A DNA stretch of 64,000 bases from Paenibacillus faecalis (GTDB lineage Bacteria; Bacillota; Bacilli; Paenibacillales; Paenibacillaceae): positions 3,186,624 to 3,250,623 of the forward strand of contig NZ_LT985747.1 of the NCBI RefSeq assembly GCF_900289175.1, written 5' to 3'. This document shows, one piece after another, positions 28,696 to 38,399 of the stretch (positions are counted from its first letter, which is position 1; every line of letters starts with the position of its first letter). Below the pieces are notes generated by a model, which was not told the DNA's origin, did no database searches, and was given only the letters and a program-made list of their open reading frames with translations. The position numbers were made by a program, and so were the translations under genes.

Positions 28696-29093
28696 GCTTT
28701 CGCACCTTCTTGCTTCAATGACATCTTTCGTCCCAGCCAAACGCCGATGCCGGACATAAACAAACCGCCCACAACACTGCCCAGCACATAAATTGCTGCA
28801 ACTGTATTTTGACCGTTTTCCATAAACCTGACTGCATCTACGGTAAAGGTGGAAAACGTTGTGAACGCCCCCGTAAACCCGGTGCCGATAAACAGACGGG
28901 CCTGTTCAGAAATCCGCGAGGATGACAGGCAGTATGTCATAAACCAGCCTAAAAACAGACACCCCATCAGATTGATGAGCAGGATCGCGGCTGGAAAGCC
29001 GTTAAGCGGGGCAGGGATGCTCTCATCCAAACCATAACGGAGCAGTGTGCCTCCGAAACCGCCTGCACCCACGAAAATCAGGTTCTTTCCCAT
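28692..29093 (-). CDS. crcB: CrcB/Fluc fluoride channel, first subunit
   Basis: A 133-residue Fluc protein with VGAGGFGGTLLRYGLDE, the pore asparagine in LLINLMGCLFLGWF and GFTGAFTTFSTFTVDAV. AAGAAGG lies 6 bases before the ATG. It starts 39 bp after rarA ends and is coupled to the second crcB. No fluoride riboswitch is visible in this short gap. Confidence 0.94.
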   Translation of the reverse strand: MGKNLIFVGAGGFGGTLLRYGLDESIPAPLNGFPAAILLINLMGCLFLGWFMTYCLSSSRISEQARLFIGTGFTGAFTTFSTFTVDAVRFMENGQNTVAAIYVLGSVVGGLFMSGIGVWLGRKMSLKQEGAKA

Positions 29094-29132
29094 ATGTTTC
29101 GCCTTCTTTTCATCATTTCAAAAAACTGTTGC

Positions 29133-30440
29133 TCATCTCTCTCGCAAGCGCTGATTATGCGAAATTTTCGCCTCATTCCCCTGCTCTGTCGCCTGATAAA
29201 ACACCCGATCTGCCAGCTCCTTCGGTAAATAGTCCTGCTTCACATAGTGTCCCGGATAGTCATGAGGATATTTGTATCCGGCATGACCCAGCTTCTCAGC
29301 CCCTTGATAATGAGTGTCACGCAAATGAAGCGGTACCTCAGCCGATTTCACTTCATCCATAGCGGACATCGCACGTGATATGGCGGTGTAAACAGCATTG
29401 GACTTCGGGCTCTCCACAGCAAAAAGAATCGCCTGTGCAATGTTCAGCTTGGCCTCCGGCCAACCATTATTGCGATAAGCCTCCAAGGCGCTGACAGCTT
29501 GTACCATCGCCTGCGGATTCGCAAGCCCAATATCCTCGCTGCTGGCCGCAATCAATCGGCGAATAAACACCATGGGGTCCATACCGAGTTTTTCTACAGC
29601 GTACAAAAACCAGAAGAGCGCAGCATCACTGGAGCCGCGAATGCTTTTGTGAAAAGCCGACAACACATCATATTGGGTAGATTCATCCGCCCGAACAGTT
29701 GGACGCCTGATCGATTCCTCGGCAACCTCCAGCGTAATATGAACGGTGCCGTCTGAATCGGGAGGTGTCGTCATTGCTGCAAGCTCCAGTGCATTCAATG
29801 CCCGGCGAATATCACCGTTCGCCATGGATGCGATGTGATCAAGCGCCTCGTCATCCGCCTGAAGCTGCATAAAACCAAGTCCGCGTTCCTGATCCTGAAG
29901 CGCTCGTTTCATGGCGATACAGGAATGCTCCTTATTCAGCGGTTCTAGCTGAAACAATGTGGAGCGGCTCATTAAAGCCCCATTGACATAATGAAACGGA
30001 TTTTCAGTTGTTGCGCCTATAAAAATGATCGTTCCCTTTTCTACCGCAGGCAATAGGGCATCCTGACGGGAACTGTTAAACCGGTGTACCTCATCCAGAA
30101 ACAGTATAGTTTTGGTTCCGTACAATGATTTGTTGTTCTGTGCCTGCTCTATTACTTCACGTACATCCTTTACAGTAGCATCCACCGCATTTAAGCGTAC
30201 GAATGTCCCTTGTGTATGCTTCGATATAATATGAGCGAGCGTTGTTTTTCCGCATCCGGGTGGACCGTAGAGCAAAATCGAAGAAACCTGGTCCGCTTCA
30301 ATAGCACGACGAAGCAGCTTGCCGGGTCCTACAATATGCTCTTGTCCTATATATTCTTCCAGGTTATTCGGACGCATCCGGTCAGCCAACAGCCTGGAAT
30401 CACGCTCCTCTTCACGACCAAATGAAAATAAATCCATCAT
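29133..30440 (-). CDS. rarA: Replication-associated recombination protein RarA (MgsA)
   Basis: An AAA+ ATPase acting at stalled replication forks. It has 435 residues: Walker A GPPGCGKTTL, Walker B LFLDEVHRF, sensor 1 GATTENP, an arginine-finger region MSRSTLFQL, and the C-terminal tetramerisation domain with HYQGAEKLGHAGYKYPHDYP. AAGGAAG lies 5 bases before the ATG at 30440. It corresponds to B. subtilis yrvN, which is also near cymR. The two crcB genes follow on the same strand. Confidence 0.96.
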   Translation of the reverse strand: MMDLFSFGREEERDSRLLADRMRPNNLEEYIGQEHIVGPGKLLRRAIEADQVSSILLYGPPGCGKTTLAHIISKHTQGTFVRLNAVDATVKDVREVIEQAQNNKSLYGTKTILFLDEVHRFNSSRQDALLPAVEKGTIIFIGATTENPFHYVNGALMSRSTLFQLEPLNKEHSCIAMKRALQDQERGLGFMQLQADDEALDHIASMANGDIRRALNALELAAMTTPPDSDGTVHITLEVAEESIRRPTVRADESTQYDVLSAFHKSIRGSSDAALFWFLYAVEKLGMDPMVFIRRLIAASSEDIGLANPQAMVQAVSALEAYRNNGWPEAKLNIAQAILFAVESPKSNAVYTAISRAMSAMDEVKSAEVPLHLRDTHYQGAEKLGHAGYKYPHDYPGHYVKQDYLPKELADRVFYQATEQGNEAKISHNQRLRER

Positions 30441-30642
30441 TACACTTCCTTGCTTGAATCACAACGTTGTTATGATCCGTATTGTGCTTTTCTAATCATA
30501 TCATAATCCGGCATTCACTTCGCCCCTGCCCGTCTCCCGATAATATTCGTCAATTATAAAACTTTCGCCTCTTTCGCATGTTTATAATTATAGTACGAAA
30601 AGCCTGTACATCTTTCTGAAGCTTTAAGGAGGTTATCATCTT

Positions 30643-30810
30643 ATGAAAAAACGCCTTATTACCGGATTTGTCCTTGTCGCTTTCGTCATTCTCATGTGGG
30701 TTACTCTTTATCGGTTTATAGATAATTTAGACGATTCTCATAAGCAGCTCGGCCAGCAGAACGAAAGAAATAATTGTTCCAACAGCGGAATGCCCACTCT
30801 TTTTCGTTAA
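30643..30810 (+). CDS. 55-residue single-pass membrane protein of unknown function
   Basis: A strong AAGGAGG lies 10 bases before an ATG that opens 55 codons. The protein starts MKKRLITGF, has one hydrophobic helix (FVLVAFVILMWVTLY, residues 9-23), then a polar tail with one cysteine (NNCSNSGM). A TATAAT at 30583-30588 could be the -10, and a terminator follows at 30848. It stands divergent from rarA and convergent with helD. I recognise no family; the ribosome binding site, promoter and terminator make it likely to be real. Confidence 0.65.
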   Translation: MKKRLITGFVLVAFVILMWVTLYRFIDNLDDSHKQLGQQNERNNCSNSGMPTLFR

Positions 30811-30847
30811 ATAGACGCTTTCAGGTGCAGCTAGAATGGTTGTCGAC

Positions 30848-30882
30848 AAAAAAGAAATCGCCCTTAGAGCGATTTCTTTTTA
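30848..30882. terminator. Bidirectional terminator between the small membrane protein gene and helD
   Basis: AAAGAAATCGC pairs with GCGATTTCTTT around a short loop, with A- and T-runs on both sides, so it can serve both convergent genes. Confidence 0.88.
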
Positions 30883-30910
30883 TAGTGTAAGTGACAGATT
30901 TTCAAATAGA

Positions 30911-33094
30911 TTATTTAACATCTTCCGGCCAGCCCAGAGAAGAAATCTCGGACTCTTTTGATACGACATAGGAAGGAAGCTGCTCTTTATGCAGCAGCCA
31001 CAGCTCATGCAAAGCACGCGTGCAGCCAACATACATAAGCTTGGCATCCCAAGCTTTTTCCGCATAGTGGTCGCTGTCTGCGTCTGCCACGATAACAGCA
31101 TCAAATTCAAGCCCTTTGGAGAGATATACCGGAAGTACAGATAAACCGCCCTGATACGTTTGTTTGCTTCCATCGATAAGATGAAGCTCTGGCCACTCAT
31201 CCAACAGCATTTCGTGAAGCTCCTTCGCTTCCCGTAGTGTACGCGTCAAGATCGAAACGGTTCGGTAACTCCCTTTGGAAAGCAGATGACGTAACGCTCG
31301 GCGAAGATCCTTTACCCTGCCCTTTTCACTATAGCGGATGAGGCGCACAGCATCTCCACTTCGGAAAACAGGCACAGCCAAAAGGTCGCTCTCTACTCCC
31401 TTCTCCAATATGCCGTTAGCAAATTCAATAATCTCCATCGTAGAACGATAGCTTCGGGTTAGCGCAAAGTAAGCTCTGTTCTCCTCAGCAAACAATCCGC
31501 TCATCTCTTCCCAGGCATGAACTCCGCGGTAAGCATGAATCCCTTGCGAGAGATCACCAAGTATCGTAAAAGAATGCCCTCTTACAAAATGATCCAAGAG
31601 CGCAACCTGGAACGGCGAAAAATCCTGCGCTTCGTCAATAACGATATGGTCAAATCTCTGTTCACCCGTCATTTCATTCATCAAACAGTGAAAATAAAGA
31701 AGCGGTGTCAGATCCTCTTCGCGGATCATATTCTTTTTCAGATCACTTCGGGTCGCTTTCAGAACTTCCTTCGGAATTTCGGCCTGAAGCTCCTGTGCCC
31801 ACGTCCCGTTAGCTTTCACAGCGCCAAACAACTGCTTATACAATACTAGCGGTTCAAAAACAGGCCATTTCTTTGCATAAGCTTTCTCTCGACCAGCCGC
31901 TTTTTTCTTTCTCTCTTTCAAAACAGCAGAAGACGATGACTTTTTCAGCTCCATCTCCACCCAGCGGTGCAGCCGGGCAAGAACCCGTTCCTTCCGCTTC
32001 GCAAGAGGATACGGTTTGTATTCTTCGTTAAACCACTCGAATATCGTTTCCCGTTTCAGCACAGCACCATCCCATGGGGAGAAGTCTCCCTCCGGCAGCG
32101 CATATTGCTCAAGCTGCTGAACACAGCGCTCGATCAAATTCATGAGACGTAAAGATCCTTTAAAGCGGCCTCTAACATCATCATTGATGTCTGGGGTTCC
32201 CTGACCTGTTTCCGCCTCAAACCAATAAGACAGTGTTTCCGAAGCATCACTCGATGTCATATTAATATTCAGAAGATCCGATGCCCAATCAGCGAACGTC
32301 CGCTGCTGAATGTCGCCCACGCCAAGCTCAGGCAGCACATCGGAAATGTAATCCAGAAACATATGGTTTGGAGCAAAAATAATCATTTTCTCTGCTGATA
32401 CTTGATCCTTGTATTGATACAGCAAAAAAGCCAGACGGTGAAGTGCTACCGTTGTCTTTCCGCTCCCCGCTACCCCCTGGATAATCAGTGCCGTGTTCTT
32501 GGCTGCACGGATGATTTTATCCTGTTCAGCCTGGATTGTAGATACGATATCTCTCAGCCGATTGTCTTTGTTTTCACCTAGTCGATAGACGAGAAATTCA
32601 TCGGATACAGCAGGTCCGCCGCTTTCACGGTTGTAGGTGTCGGATACACGCTCCAAAATTTGCTTGCGGATCACGACATTTCGCTTTAAATATACCAAAC
32701 CTTCAACAAGTCCTTCAGGCGAGTCATATGTAGCAGAATCATTGCCGCCTGTAAACGAATAGAACAAGCTGGCAATGGGGGCACGCCAATCGATAACCAT
32801 CGGATGCTCTCCCGCTTCCTCACGGTCAAAACCAACTTTGCCAATATAGAGCGGAACCTGTTTCTCTCTTCCGTTTTCCTGAAAATCCAGCCGTCCAAAA
32901 TAAGGCTCCGCCAGACTTTTTTGAAGCGCCTGACGCCGCTCCTCACGCCCCGCTTCGAGCACCTGCTCTGTGAAATCATGTCCGGTATACACCGGAATAC
33001 TTTGCAGACGAGCAAGCTGTTTGTCAATTTCGGCGATCACTTCATTTAGCCTTTGCTCTTCTTCTTGATAGGCACTTTGAAAAGAGTCCGTCAA
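30911..33094 (-). CDS. helD: HelD-family RNA polymerase recycling ATPase
   Basis: A 727-residue superfamily 1 helicase-like protein. The N-terminal coiled-coil (residues 5-60), which reaches into RNA polymerase, is followed by the HelD-specific VIDWRAPIASLFYSF block, Walker A GVAGSGKTT (207-215), Walker B VIDEAQDFSPFQ and the later helicase motifs SYRST and SKGLEFDAVIVADAD. HelD frees stalled RNA polymerase from DNA and can affect rifampicin sensitivity in other species. The start is TTG, with AGGAGG 9 bases upstream. Confidence 0.93.
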   Translation of the reverse strand: MTDSFQSAYQEEEQRLNEVIAEIDKQLARLQSIPVYTGHDFTEQVLEAGREERRQALQKSLAEPYFGRLDFQENGREKQVPLYIGKVGFDREEAGEHPMVIDWRAPIASLFYSFTGGNDSATYDSPEGLVEGLVYLKRNVVIRKQILERVSDTYNRESGGPAVSDEFLVYRLGENKDNRLRDIVSTIQAEQDKIIRAAKNTALIIQGVAGSGKTTVALHRLAFLLYQYKDQVSAEKMIIFAPNHMFLDYISDVLPELGVGDIQQRTFADWASDLLNINMTSSDASETLSYWFEAETGQGTPDINDDVRGRFKGSLRLMNLIERCVQQLEQYALPEGDFSPWDGAVLKRETIFEWFNEEYKPYPLAKRKERVLARLHRWVEMELKKSSSSAVLKERKKKAAGREKAYAKKWPVFEPLVLYKQLFGAVKANGTWAQELQAEIPKEVLKATRSDLKKNMIREEDLTPLLYFHCLMNEMTGEQRFDHIVIDEAQDFSPFQVALLDHFVRGHSFTILGDLSQGIHAYRGVHAWEEMSGLFAEENRAYFALTRSYRSTMEIIEFANGILEKGVESDLLAVPVFRSGDAVRLIRYSEKGRVKDLRRALRHLLSKGSYRTVSILTRTLREAKELHEMLLDEWPELHLIDGSKQTYQGGLSVLPVYLSKGLEFDAVIVADADSDHYAEKAWDAKLMYVGCTRALHELWLLHKEQLPSYVVSKESEISSLGWPEDVK

Positions 33095-33168
33095 TTTCAG
33101 TTACCTCCTAAGAAATATTTTTTCGTATCGCCGCCGTTTAGGGCATCCGTGACACAAAAAGGATTTTT

Positions 33169-33177
33169 ATTGTAGCA
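33169..33177 (-). promoter_or_regulatory. Extended -10 promoter candidate for helD
   Basis: On the minus strand TGCTACAAT (33177-33169) fits the extended -10 pattern, with no clear -35. It lies about 75 bases before the TTG start. Confidence 0.45.
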
Positions 33178-33229
33178 CAACTTACATGAATATACTATTG
33201 GATCTTTTACCTCAGCTAAAACCGAACGT

Positions 33230-33277
33230 AAAAAAGGAACGCTTTAATCCCTCGTGTTCAGGATAAAAGCGTTCTTT
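33230..33277 (-). terminator. Terminator of the hisS-aspS-tcdA transcript
   Basis: On the minus strand GAACGCTTTTATCC pairs with GGATTAAAGCGTTC, followed by six T residues. Confidence 0.88.
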
Positions 33278-33352
33278 GAAAGAAGACGCAGTAACGCCTT
33301 TGTATAGCGGACTACGTTGTTTTTTATCATTTACATTCAAGGTATGAAGCGC

Positions 33353-34105
33353 CTAAGATACGCCTGCTCTTTCCAGAAGCTCCTTGACTGCTACACTGAC
33401 CATAATCAGCCCTACCACGGGAGGCACAAAGGAATTACTTGCCGGAGGCTGTTTGGCTTTGCGTATTTCCGGAGCGTTCTCCGGCACGATTTTGTCCGTA
33501 ACATCCTGGCGAGGCTTCAGCGGTTCTTCCAGGGAATATACAACCTTGACCCCCTTCTTAATGCCTTCCTTGCGCAGCTTTGTCCGGATAACCCGTGCAA
33601 TGGGGTCCATGGATGTCTTGGAAATGTCAGCAACCTGAAACTTGGTAGGGTCCATTTTATTGGCCGCTCCCATGCTGGATATCATTGGGATACCCCGTTT
33701 TAAACATTCCTTGATCAGATGGATTTTATAAATAATTGTATCTGAAGCATCGATTACATAATCCAGGTCATATTTAAACAGCTCTTCATGAGTTTCGTCG
33801 GTATAAAACATATTTAGAGCAATCGCTTCACATTCCGGATTGATCAGCTTGACACGTTCAACCATCAGATCCGCCTTTTTCTGGCCGATCGTTGTTGTCA
33901 ACGCATGAATTTGACGATTGATATTCGTGATATCAACAACATCTTTATCAATCAGAATAATACGGCCAACGCCCGTACGAGCAAGAGCCTCTACAGCTAT
34001 AGAGCCGACCCCGCCAATACCGAGCACCGCTACTGTACTTTTTTTCATAACCTTAAGGCCTTCAGGCCCGATTGCCAGTTCCGTCCGGGAAAACTGATGC
34101 AGCAT
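33353..34105 (-). CDS. tcdA: tRNA threonylcarbamoyladenosine dehydratase TcdA (YrvM)
   Basis: A ThiF/E1-like enzyme that cyclises t6A37 of tRNA to ct6A using ATP. It has 250 residues: FSRTELAIGPEGLKVM at the N-terminus, the nucleotide-binding GIGGVGSIAVEALARTGVGR and DKDVVDITNINRQ, and the family-typical ISKTSMDPIARVIRTKLRK. AGGAGG is 8 bases before the ATG. It lies 59 bp after aspS on the same strand with only a hairpin lacking a U-run between, so the three tRNA-related genes hisS, aspS and tcdA are likely one operon. Confidence 0.94.
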   Translation of the reverse strand: MLHQFSRTELAIGPEGLKVMKKSTVAVLGIGGVGSIAVEALARTGVGRIILIDKDVVDITNINRQIHALTTTIGQKKADLMVERVKLINPECEAIALNMFYTDETHEELFKYDLDYVIDASDTIIYKIHLIKECLKRGIPMISSMGAANKMDPTKFQVADISKTSMDPIARVIRTKLRKEGIKKGVKVVYSLEEPLKPRQDVTDKIVPENAPEIRKAKQPPASNSFVPPVVGLIMVSVAVKELLERAGVS

Positions 34106-34127
34106 CTTTCTATGCCTCCTGACAGGC

Positions 34128-34154
34128 AGAAACGGCTGTTCTTCAGCCGTTTCT
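34128..34154 (-). repeat. Perfect inverted repeat between aspS and tcdA
   Basis: AGAAACGGCTG and CAGCCGTTTCT form an 11-bp stem with a 5-base loop. No T-run follows on either strand, so it may affect mRNA stability or processing and is not a full terminator. Confidence 0.5.
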
Positions 34155-34164
34155 CCCGGAAATT

Positions 34165-35943
34165 TTATTTTTTGTCATCGCCTGGTTTTTTAGCAAGCTT
34201 GATATGGAGCTGCTCCAGCTGACCGCCATCTACAGAGGATGGGGCATTCATCAGCAGATCCGTGGCACTTGCGGTTTTCGGGAACGCAATCGTCTCACGC
34301 AGGTTGGTGCGTCCAGCAAGGAGCATAACCAAACGGTCAAAGCCAAATGCGATGCCCCCATGCGGAGGCGTACCGAATTCGAAAGCATCCAGCAGGAAGC
34401 CGAACTTCTCATTCGCTTCTTCTGGAGACAGTCCCAATGTAGCAAACATTTTCTCCTGTACTTCACGCTTGAAAATACGCATGGAACCGCCGCCTACTTC
34501 ATAACCGTTCAGTACAAGGTCATAAGCTTGAGCGCGAACCTTGAGCGGATCTGTCTCAAGCAGTTCCAAGTCTTCATCCCTCGGACGGGTGAACGGATGA
34601 TGCTCTGCCACATAACGTTTTTGATCTTCGTCATAGCTCAAAAGAGGGAAGTCCAGAACCCAGGCAAACTTGAATTCACTGTCATCGATCAAGCCAAGCT
34701 GGCGTCCGATCTTGAGACGAAGTGCACCGAGTACATCAGCAACGACTTTCGAGTTATCGGCGGAGAACAGCAGCAAGTCGCCCTCTTCTGCTCCAGTACG
34801 CTCTTTGATCGCGTCAATCTCCTGCTCGCTGAAGAACTTCACGATAGGGCCTCTGAATTCGCCCTCCTTCACTTGAATCCAGGCAAGCCCTTTGGCTCCG
34901 TAACGTGCTGCATATGGTCCCAGATCATCGATTTCCTTACGTGTCCAGGTACCGCAGCCTTTGGCGTTCAAGCATTTCACTTCGCCGCCTTTTTCAATAA
35001 CGGAAGCAAACACCTTGACACCGCTGTTCGCTACGATGTCATTCATCTCGATCAATTCAAGACCGAAACGAAGGTCAGGCTTGTCTGAACCGTATTTCCC
35101 CATTGCATCAGCGTAGCTGATACGCTGGAACGGTGTCGCCAGCTCAACGCCGATCGTTTCCTTAAACAGGCGGGCCATCAGCTGCTCCATCATGCTGAGC
35201 AAGTCGTCACGCTCCATGAATGACGCTTCGATATCGACCTGGGTGAATTCTGGTTGACGATCTGCACGGAGGTCCTCGTCACGGAAACAGCGTGCAATTT
35301 GATAATAACGCTCAACGCCGCTTACCATCAGAAGCTGCTTGTAAATTTGCGGAGATTGCGGCAGAGCGAAAAAATCACCTGGATGCACACGGCTTGGTAC
35401 CAGATAATCCCGGGCACCCTCCGGTGTGCTTTTTGTCAAAATAGGCGTTTCAATATCAACAAAACCTTGTTCATCAAGAAAATCGCGGAATACTTTAGCT
35501 GCTTTGGAACGAAGCATCAGCGTCTTTTGCATTTCAGGACGGCGCAAGTCCAGATAACGATACTTTAGACGAAGCTGCTCATCCACTTCAATGTCATCTT
35601 CAATGAAAAACGGTGGTGTTTTAGCTGTGTTTAGGACCTCAATTTCAGTCACCTGAACTTCAATCTCCCCTGTTGGAAGGTTAGGATTGATCGTTTCAGG
35701 ATCGCGCTTTACAACTTTGCCGGATACAGCCAATACATATTCACTGCGTGCCTTGTCCGCCACAGCCAATGCGTCACCCGAGAAATCCGGATTGAATACA
35801 ACCTGCATAATTCCACTGCGGTCGCGCAGATCGATGAAGAGCACGCCTCCCAAGTCACGGCGCGTCTGTACCCAGCCGTTTAGCGTCACAGTTTCTCCAA
35901 TGTTGGCGGTCGTTAATTGACCGCAATGATGCGTCCTTTTCAT
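34165..35943 (-). CDS. aspS: Aspartyl-tRNA synthetase (bacterial type)
   Basis: Charges tRNA-Asp. It has 592 residues: N-terminal OB-fold anticodon-binding domain ([26 protein letters not shown]), class II motifs (motif 2 [20 protein letters not shown], motif 3 [15 protein letters not shown]) and the bacterial GAD insertion near residues 290-420. It follows hisS by 46 bp and shares its T-box leader, whose apparent specifier is an Asp codon. Confidence 0.98.
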   Translation of the reverse strand: MKRTHHCGQLTTANIGETVTLNGWVQTRRDLGGVLFIDLRDRSGIMQVVFNPDFSGDALAVADKARSEYVLAVSGKVVKRDPETINPNLPTGEIEVQVTEIEVLNTAKTPPFFIEDDIEVDEQLRLKYRYLDLRRPEMQKTLMLRSKAAKVFRDFLDEQGFVDIETPILTKSTPEGARDYLVPSRVHPGDFFALPQSPQIYKQLLMVSGVERYYQIARCFRDEDLRADRQPEFTQVDIEASFMERDDLLSMMEQLMARLFKETIGVELATPFQRISYADAMGKYGSDKPDLRFGLELIEMNDIVANSGVKVFASVIEKGGEVKCLNAKGCGTWTRKEIDDLGPYAARYGAKGLAWIQVKEGEFRGPIVKFFSEQEIDAIKERTGAEEGDLLLFSADNSKVVADVLGALRLKIGRQLGLIDDSEFKFAWVLDFPLLSYDEDQKRYVAEHHPFTRPRDEDLELLETDPLKVRAQAYDLVLNGYEVGGGSMRIFKREVQEKMFATLGLSPEEANEKFGFLLDAFEFGTPPHGGIAFGFDRLVMLLAGRTNLRETIAFPKTASATDLLMNAPSSVDGGQLEQLHIKLAKKPGDDKK

Positions 35944-35989
35944 GGTTTCATCATACCCCTTTGTTTATAATTAAGCCGAGTACGGCAGA

Positions 35990-37237
35990 TTAACTTAATT
36001 CCTTATGCAGATCATCCAGCTTCACGGTACGCTGCTCACCGGTTTCCATCGATTTCAGTGCGATTTCTCCACGGGAGAGCTCATCATCACCGAGGATCGC
36101 TGTATATCGAGCCTTCAGTCGATCAGCCGACTTCATCTGTGCCTTCATTTTTCGGCCGAGATAATCACGCTCGGCAGAAAAGCCTGCATTGCGCAGCTTG
36201 TACGCCATTTTTGTTACTTCCTGTTCTGCTGCTTCCCCTAAAGCGACAAGATACACATCAAGCGGTTTCTCTGCTTGCAAATCGATTTTCTGATTTTCTA
36301 GAATCATCATGATCCGCTCCAAACCGATGCCAAAGCCGATACCCGGCTGATCTGGCCCGCCGATATCTCCAACCAGGCCGTTAAATCGTCCGCCGCCGCC
36401 TACCGTATCGATCGCGCCGATCCCTTGAGCCTTGAGTTCAAACGCTGTGTGGGTGTAATAATCCAGGCCGCGGACTAGACGTGGATTAATTTCATACTCA
36501 ATACCCATGGCATCCAGATAACCTTTAACTTTTTCAAAGTGAATGCTGCACTCCTCGTCCAGGCTATCCAAAATCGACGGCGCACCACTGAATTTATCCT
36601 GATCCTTCTTGCAGTCGAGCACCCGCAGCGGGTTTCGTTCCATACGGGACTGGCAATCTGAACACAGTTGATCTTTCATCGGTGTAAGAAAAGCAAGTAG
36701 CGTATCCCGATAAGCAGCCCTTACTTCTGGAGTTCCAACCGAATTGATTTCAACCTTTACTCCCTGCAGGCCAAGTTCTTTCGTAAAGGAATATCCTAAT
36801 GCGATCACTTCAGCATCTATGGCTGGCTCCGCACTGCCGAACACCTCCACACCGAACTGATGAAACTGCCGATACCGCCCCGCCTGCGGACGTTCATAAC
36901 GGAACATCGGTCCGATATAGTACAGCTTCGTAACGTCCGGTTCACCGTACAATTTATTTTGTACGTATGCCCGAACAACCCCGGCCGTTCCTTCCGGACG
37001 AAGTGTCATGCTCCGATCACCCTTGTCCGTGAACGTGTACATTTCTTTTTCGACAATATCCGTCGTCTCACCAACTCCCCGCTCAAACAGCTCTGTCTGT
37101 TCGAACATTGGCGTACGTATTTCGCGGTAGTTGTAGCGGCGACACATTTCTCTTGCCTTCTCTTCAACAAACTGCCATTTCTCGACTGTGCCTGGTAAGA
37201 AATCCTGTGTGCCTGTTGGCTTCTCATATTTAGCCAT
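35990..37237 (-). CDS. hisS: Histidyl-tRNA synthetase
   Basis: Charges tRNA-His. It has 415 residues, starting [11 protein letters not shown]; class II motif 2 is [20 protein letters not shown], the histidine-binding loop is [14 protein letters not shown], motif 3 is [15 protein letters not shown], and an anticodon-binding domain follows. GGAGGGG lies 8 bases before the ATG. It is the first gene of the hisS-aspS(-tcdA) operon, controlled by a T-box leader. Confidence 0.97.
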   Translation of the reverse strand: MAKYEKPTGTQDFLPGTVEKWQFVEEKAREMCRRYNYREIRTPMFEQTELFERGVGETTDIVEKEMYTFTDKGDRSMTLRPEGTAGVVRAYVQNKLYGEPDVTKLYYIGPMFRYERPQAGRYRQFHQFGVEVFGSAEPAIDAEVIALGYSFTKELGLQGVKVEINSVGTPEVRAAYRDTLLAFLTPMKDQLCSDCQSRMERNPLRVLDCKKDQDKFSGAPSILDSLDEECSIHFEKVKGYLDAMGIEYEINPRLVRGLDYYTHTAFELKAQGIGAIDTVGGGGRFNGLVGDIGGPDQPGIGFGIGLERIMMILENQKIDLQAEKPLDVYLVALGEAAEQEVTKMAYKLRNAGFSAERDYLGRKMKAQMKSADRLKARYTAILGDDELSRGEIALKSMETGEQRTVKLDDLHKELS

Positions 37238-37316
37238 TTGTTCATCCCCTCCAATTCATCCAGATCTGTTAATGAAACAGCTCCGAAATAATCTATGTAA
37301 AAACTTTTTGAAAACC

Positions 37317-37674
37317 AAAAAACCCCCATCCCGGTTGTCATCGTATAACAACAGGGACGAGGGACTGTATACAAACCAATCTCCCGTGGTGCCACCCACA
37401 TTCCGAATCATCCATCATAAACTGTACGGTTACTGTATGGTCTGATCCGCTTTCAACCGGATAACGCACGGCAGCGCAGAAACGGCTACTAGAATACATA
37501 CACCGGAATTACATCCGAAAATGACATTCGCCGCCTGTTCTCGGGGAGGTCATTCGTCCATTCATCATGGGAATCCTTACAGCCAAGGGATTCTTCTCTG
37601 TTCATGTGGGGATGGAGTACTTGGTCCCGTCATCAAATCATATTATTTTATATAATATACCCAAAACATTATAT
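37317..37674 (-). promoter_or_regulatory. T-box leader of the hisS-aspS operon
   Basis: The T-box element TGGGTGGCACCACGGGAG is read at 37398-37381 on the minus strand, followed by a terminator stem (CCCTCGTCCC... paired with ...CGGGATGGGGG) and a T-run at 37322-37317. In stem I the helices GGGA/TCCC and CTCCAT/ATGGA enclose CCAAGTA on one side and CGAATGACC on the other. This places GAC (Asp) as the likely specifier at 37551-37549; no His codon fits. Confidence 0.9.
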
Positions 37675-37680
37675 TTTTAG

Positions 37681-37709
37681 ATTGTAATGAACCGCTGTAC
37701 TAAAGTCAA
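37681..37709 (-). promoter_or_regulatory. Sigma-A promoter of the hisS-aspS leader
   Basis: On the minus strand TTGACT (37709-37704), a 17-bp spacer and TACAAT (37686-37681); the start is expected near 37674. Confidence 0.85.
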
Positions 37710-37737
37710 GCAAAAAAAACGTCAAGTACGTCGCTCT

Positions 37738-37773
37738 AAAAAAAGAAAAACCTACAAACCGATGTTGTAGGTT
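37738..37773 (-). terminator. Terminator of the hypothetical gene at 37.9 kb
   Basis: On the minus strand ACCTACAA pairs with TTGTAGGT around a short loop, followed by TTTTCTTTTTTT. Confidence 0.82.
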
Positions 37774-37880
37774 CAAAACATATATAAAAAAGGGGGTCAT
37801 GCCATTATTATAAACATCGAATATTAAGGAAACATTTTACGAACATTACAGTTATATTACAAAATGTGAAAGCGATATTT

Positions 37881-38318
37881 TCAGGACTCATTGAAACACT
37901 GTATACATGCTCTGTTCACCCGAAGCATATAAACGATTTCATCATAATCTTCGTCACGAACTTTGACAGACAACACATAACTCAATTTGTCGAAATCTTC
38001 ATCAGTAAAGTCTTCGGAGTCCATCGATTCATCAGAGGCAAAAAACGAATCATTTTGATCCAGATTAGAAGAAGCAGGTGCGCTCACGATCATACCCGGG
38101 GCTGGAGCCACGCCACCGACAGCTCCCGTTCCCATCGTAGTACCGCCCGTACCGCCCGCGTTCCAAGGGACCAAAGGTATTAAAATGTCGTCATCTCTGC
38201 CAATAGCCTCTTGAAGCCGTCCAATCTCCAAATTTTCTGTGTTATACACCTGAAGTTTGATTCTTGCGCCCTCCGCTTCATCTTCATTTCTGAAATAAGC
38301 TTGAATCTGTTTAGCCAT
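37881..38318 (-). CDS. Hypothetical protein with two alpha/beta halves joined by a Gly-rich linker
   Basis: A 145-residue protein. Residues 1-45 (MAKQIQAYFRNEDEAEGARIKL, read as a beta-alpha-beta unit) and the last 35 (LSYVLSVKVRDEDYDEIVYM) look like two halves of a ferredoxin-like fold. They are joined by a Gly/Ala/Pro-rich stretch and an acidic segment (SMDSEDFTDEDFDK). The layout recalls general stress proteins of the YflT/GSP17M group, but the match is not firm. AAAGGAGG is 7 bases before the ATG at 38318. The neighbouring PfpI gene is also of a stress-related family. Function unknown. Confidence 0.7.
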   Translation of the reverse strand: MAKQIQAYFRNEDEAEGARIKLQVYNTENLEIGRLQEAIGRDDDILIPLVPWNAGGTGGTTMGTGAVGGVAPAPGMIVSAPASSNLDQNDSFFASDESMDSEDFTDEDFDKLSYVLSVKVRDEDYDEIVYMLRVNRACIQCFNES

Positions 38319-38399
38319 TGGCATTCCTCCTTTATTCCAAACTATTTTTAATACCGTATTGCATGAATCAGCTTATACGTTGATCCGTAAAAACATGCG

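Noticed and set aside
29094..29132. Fluoride riboswitch before the crcB pair
   Set aside because: The gap to rarA is only 39 bp and shows none of the conserved fluoride-aptamer blocks.
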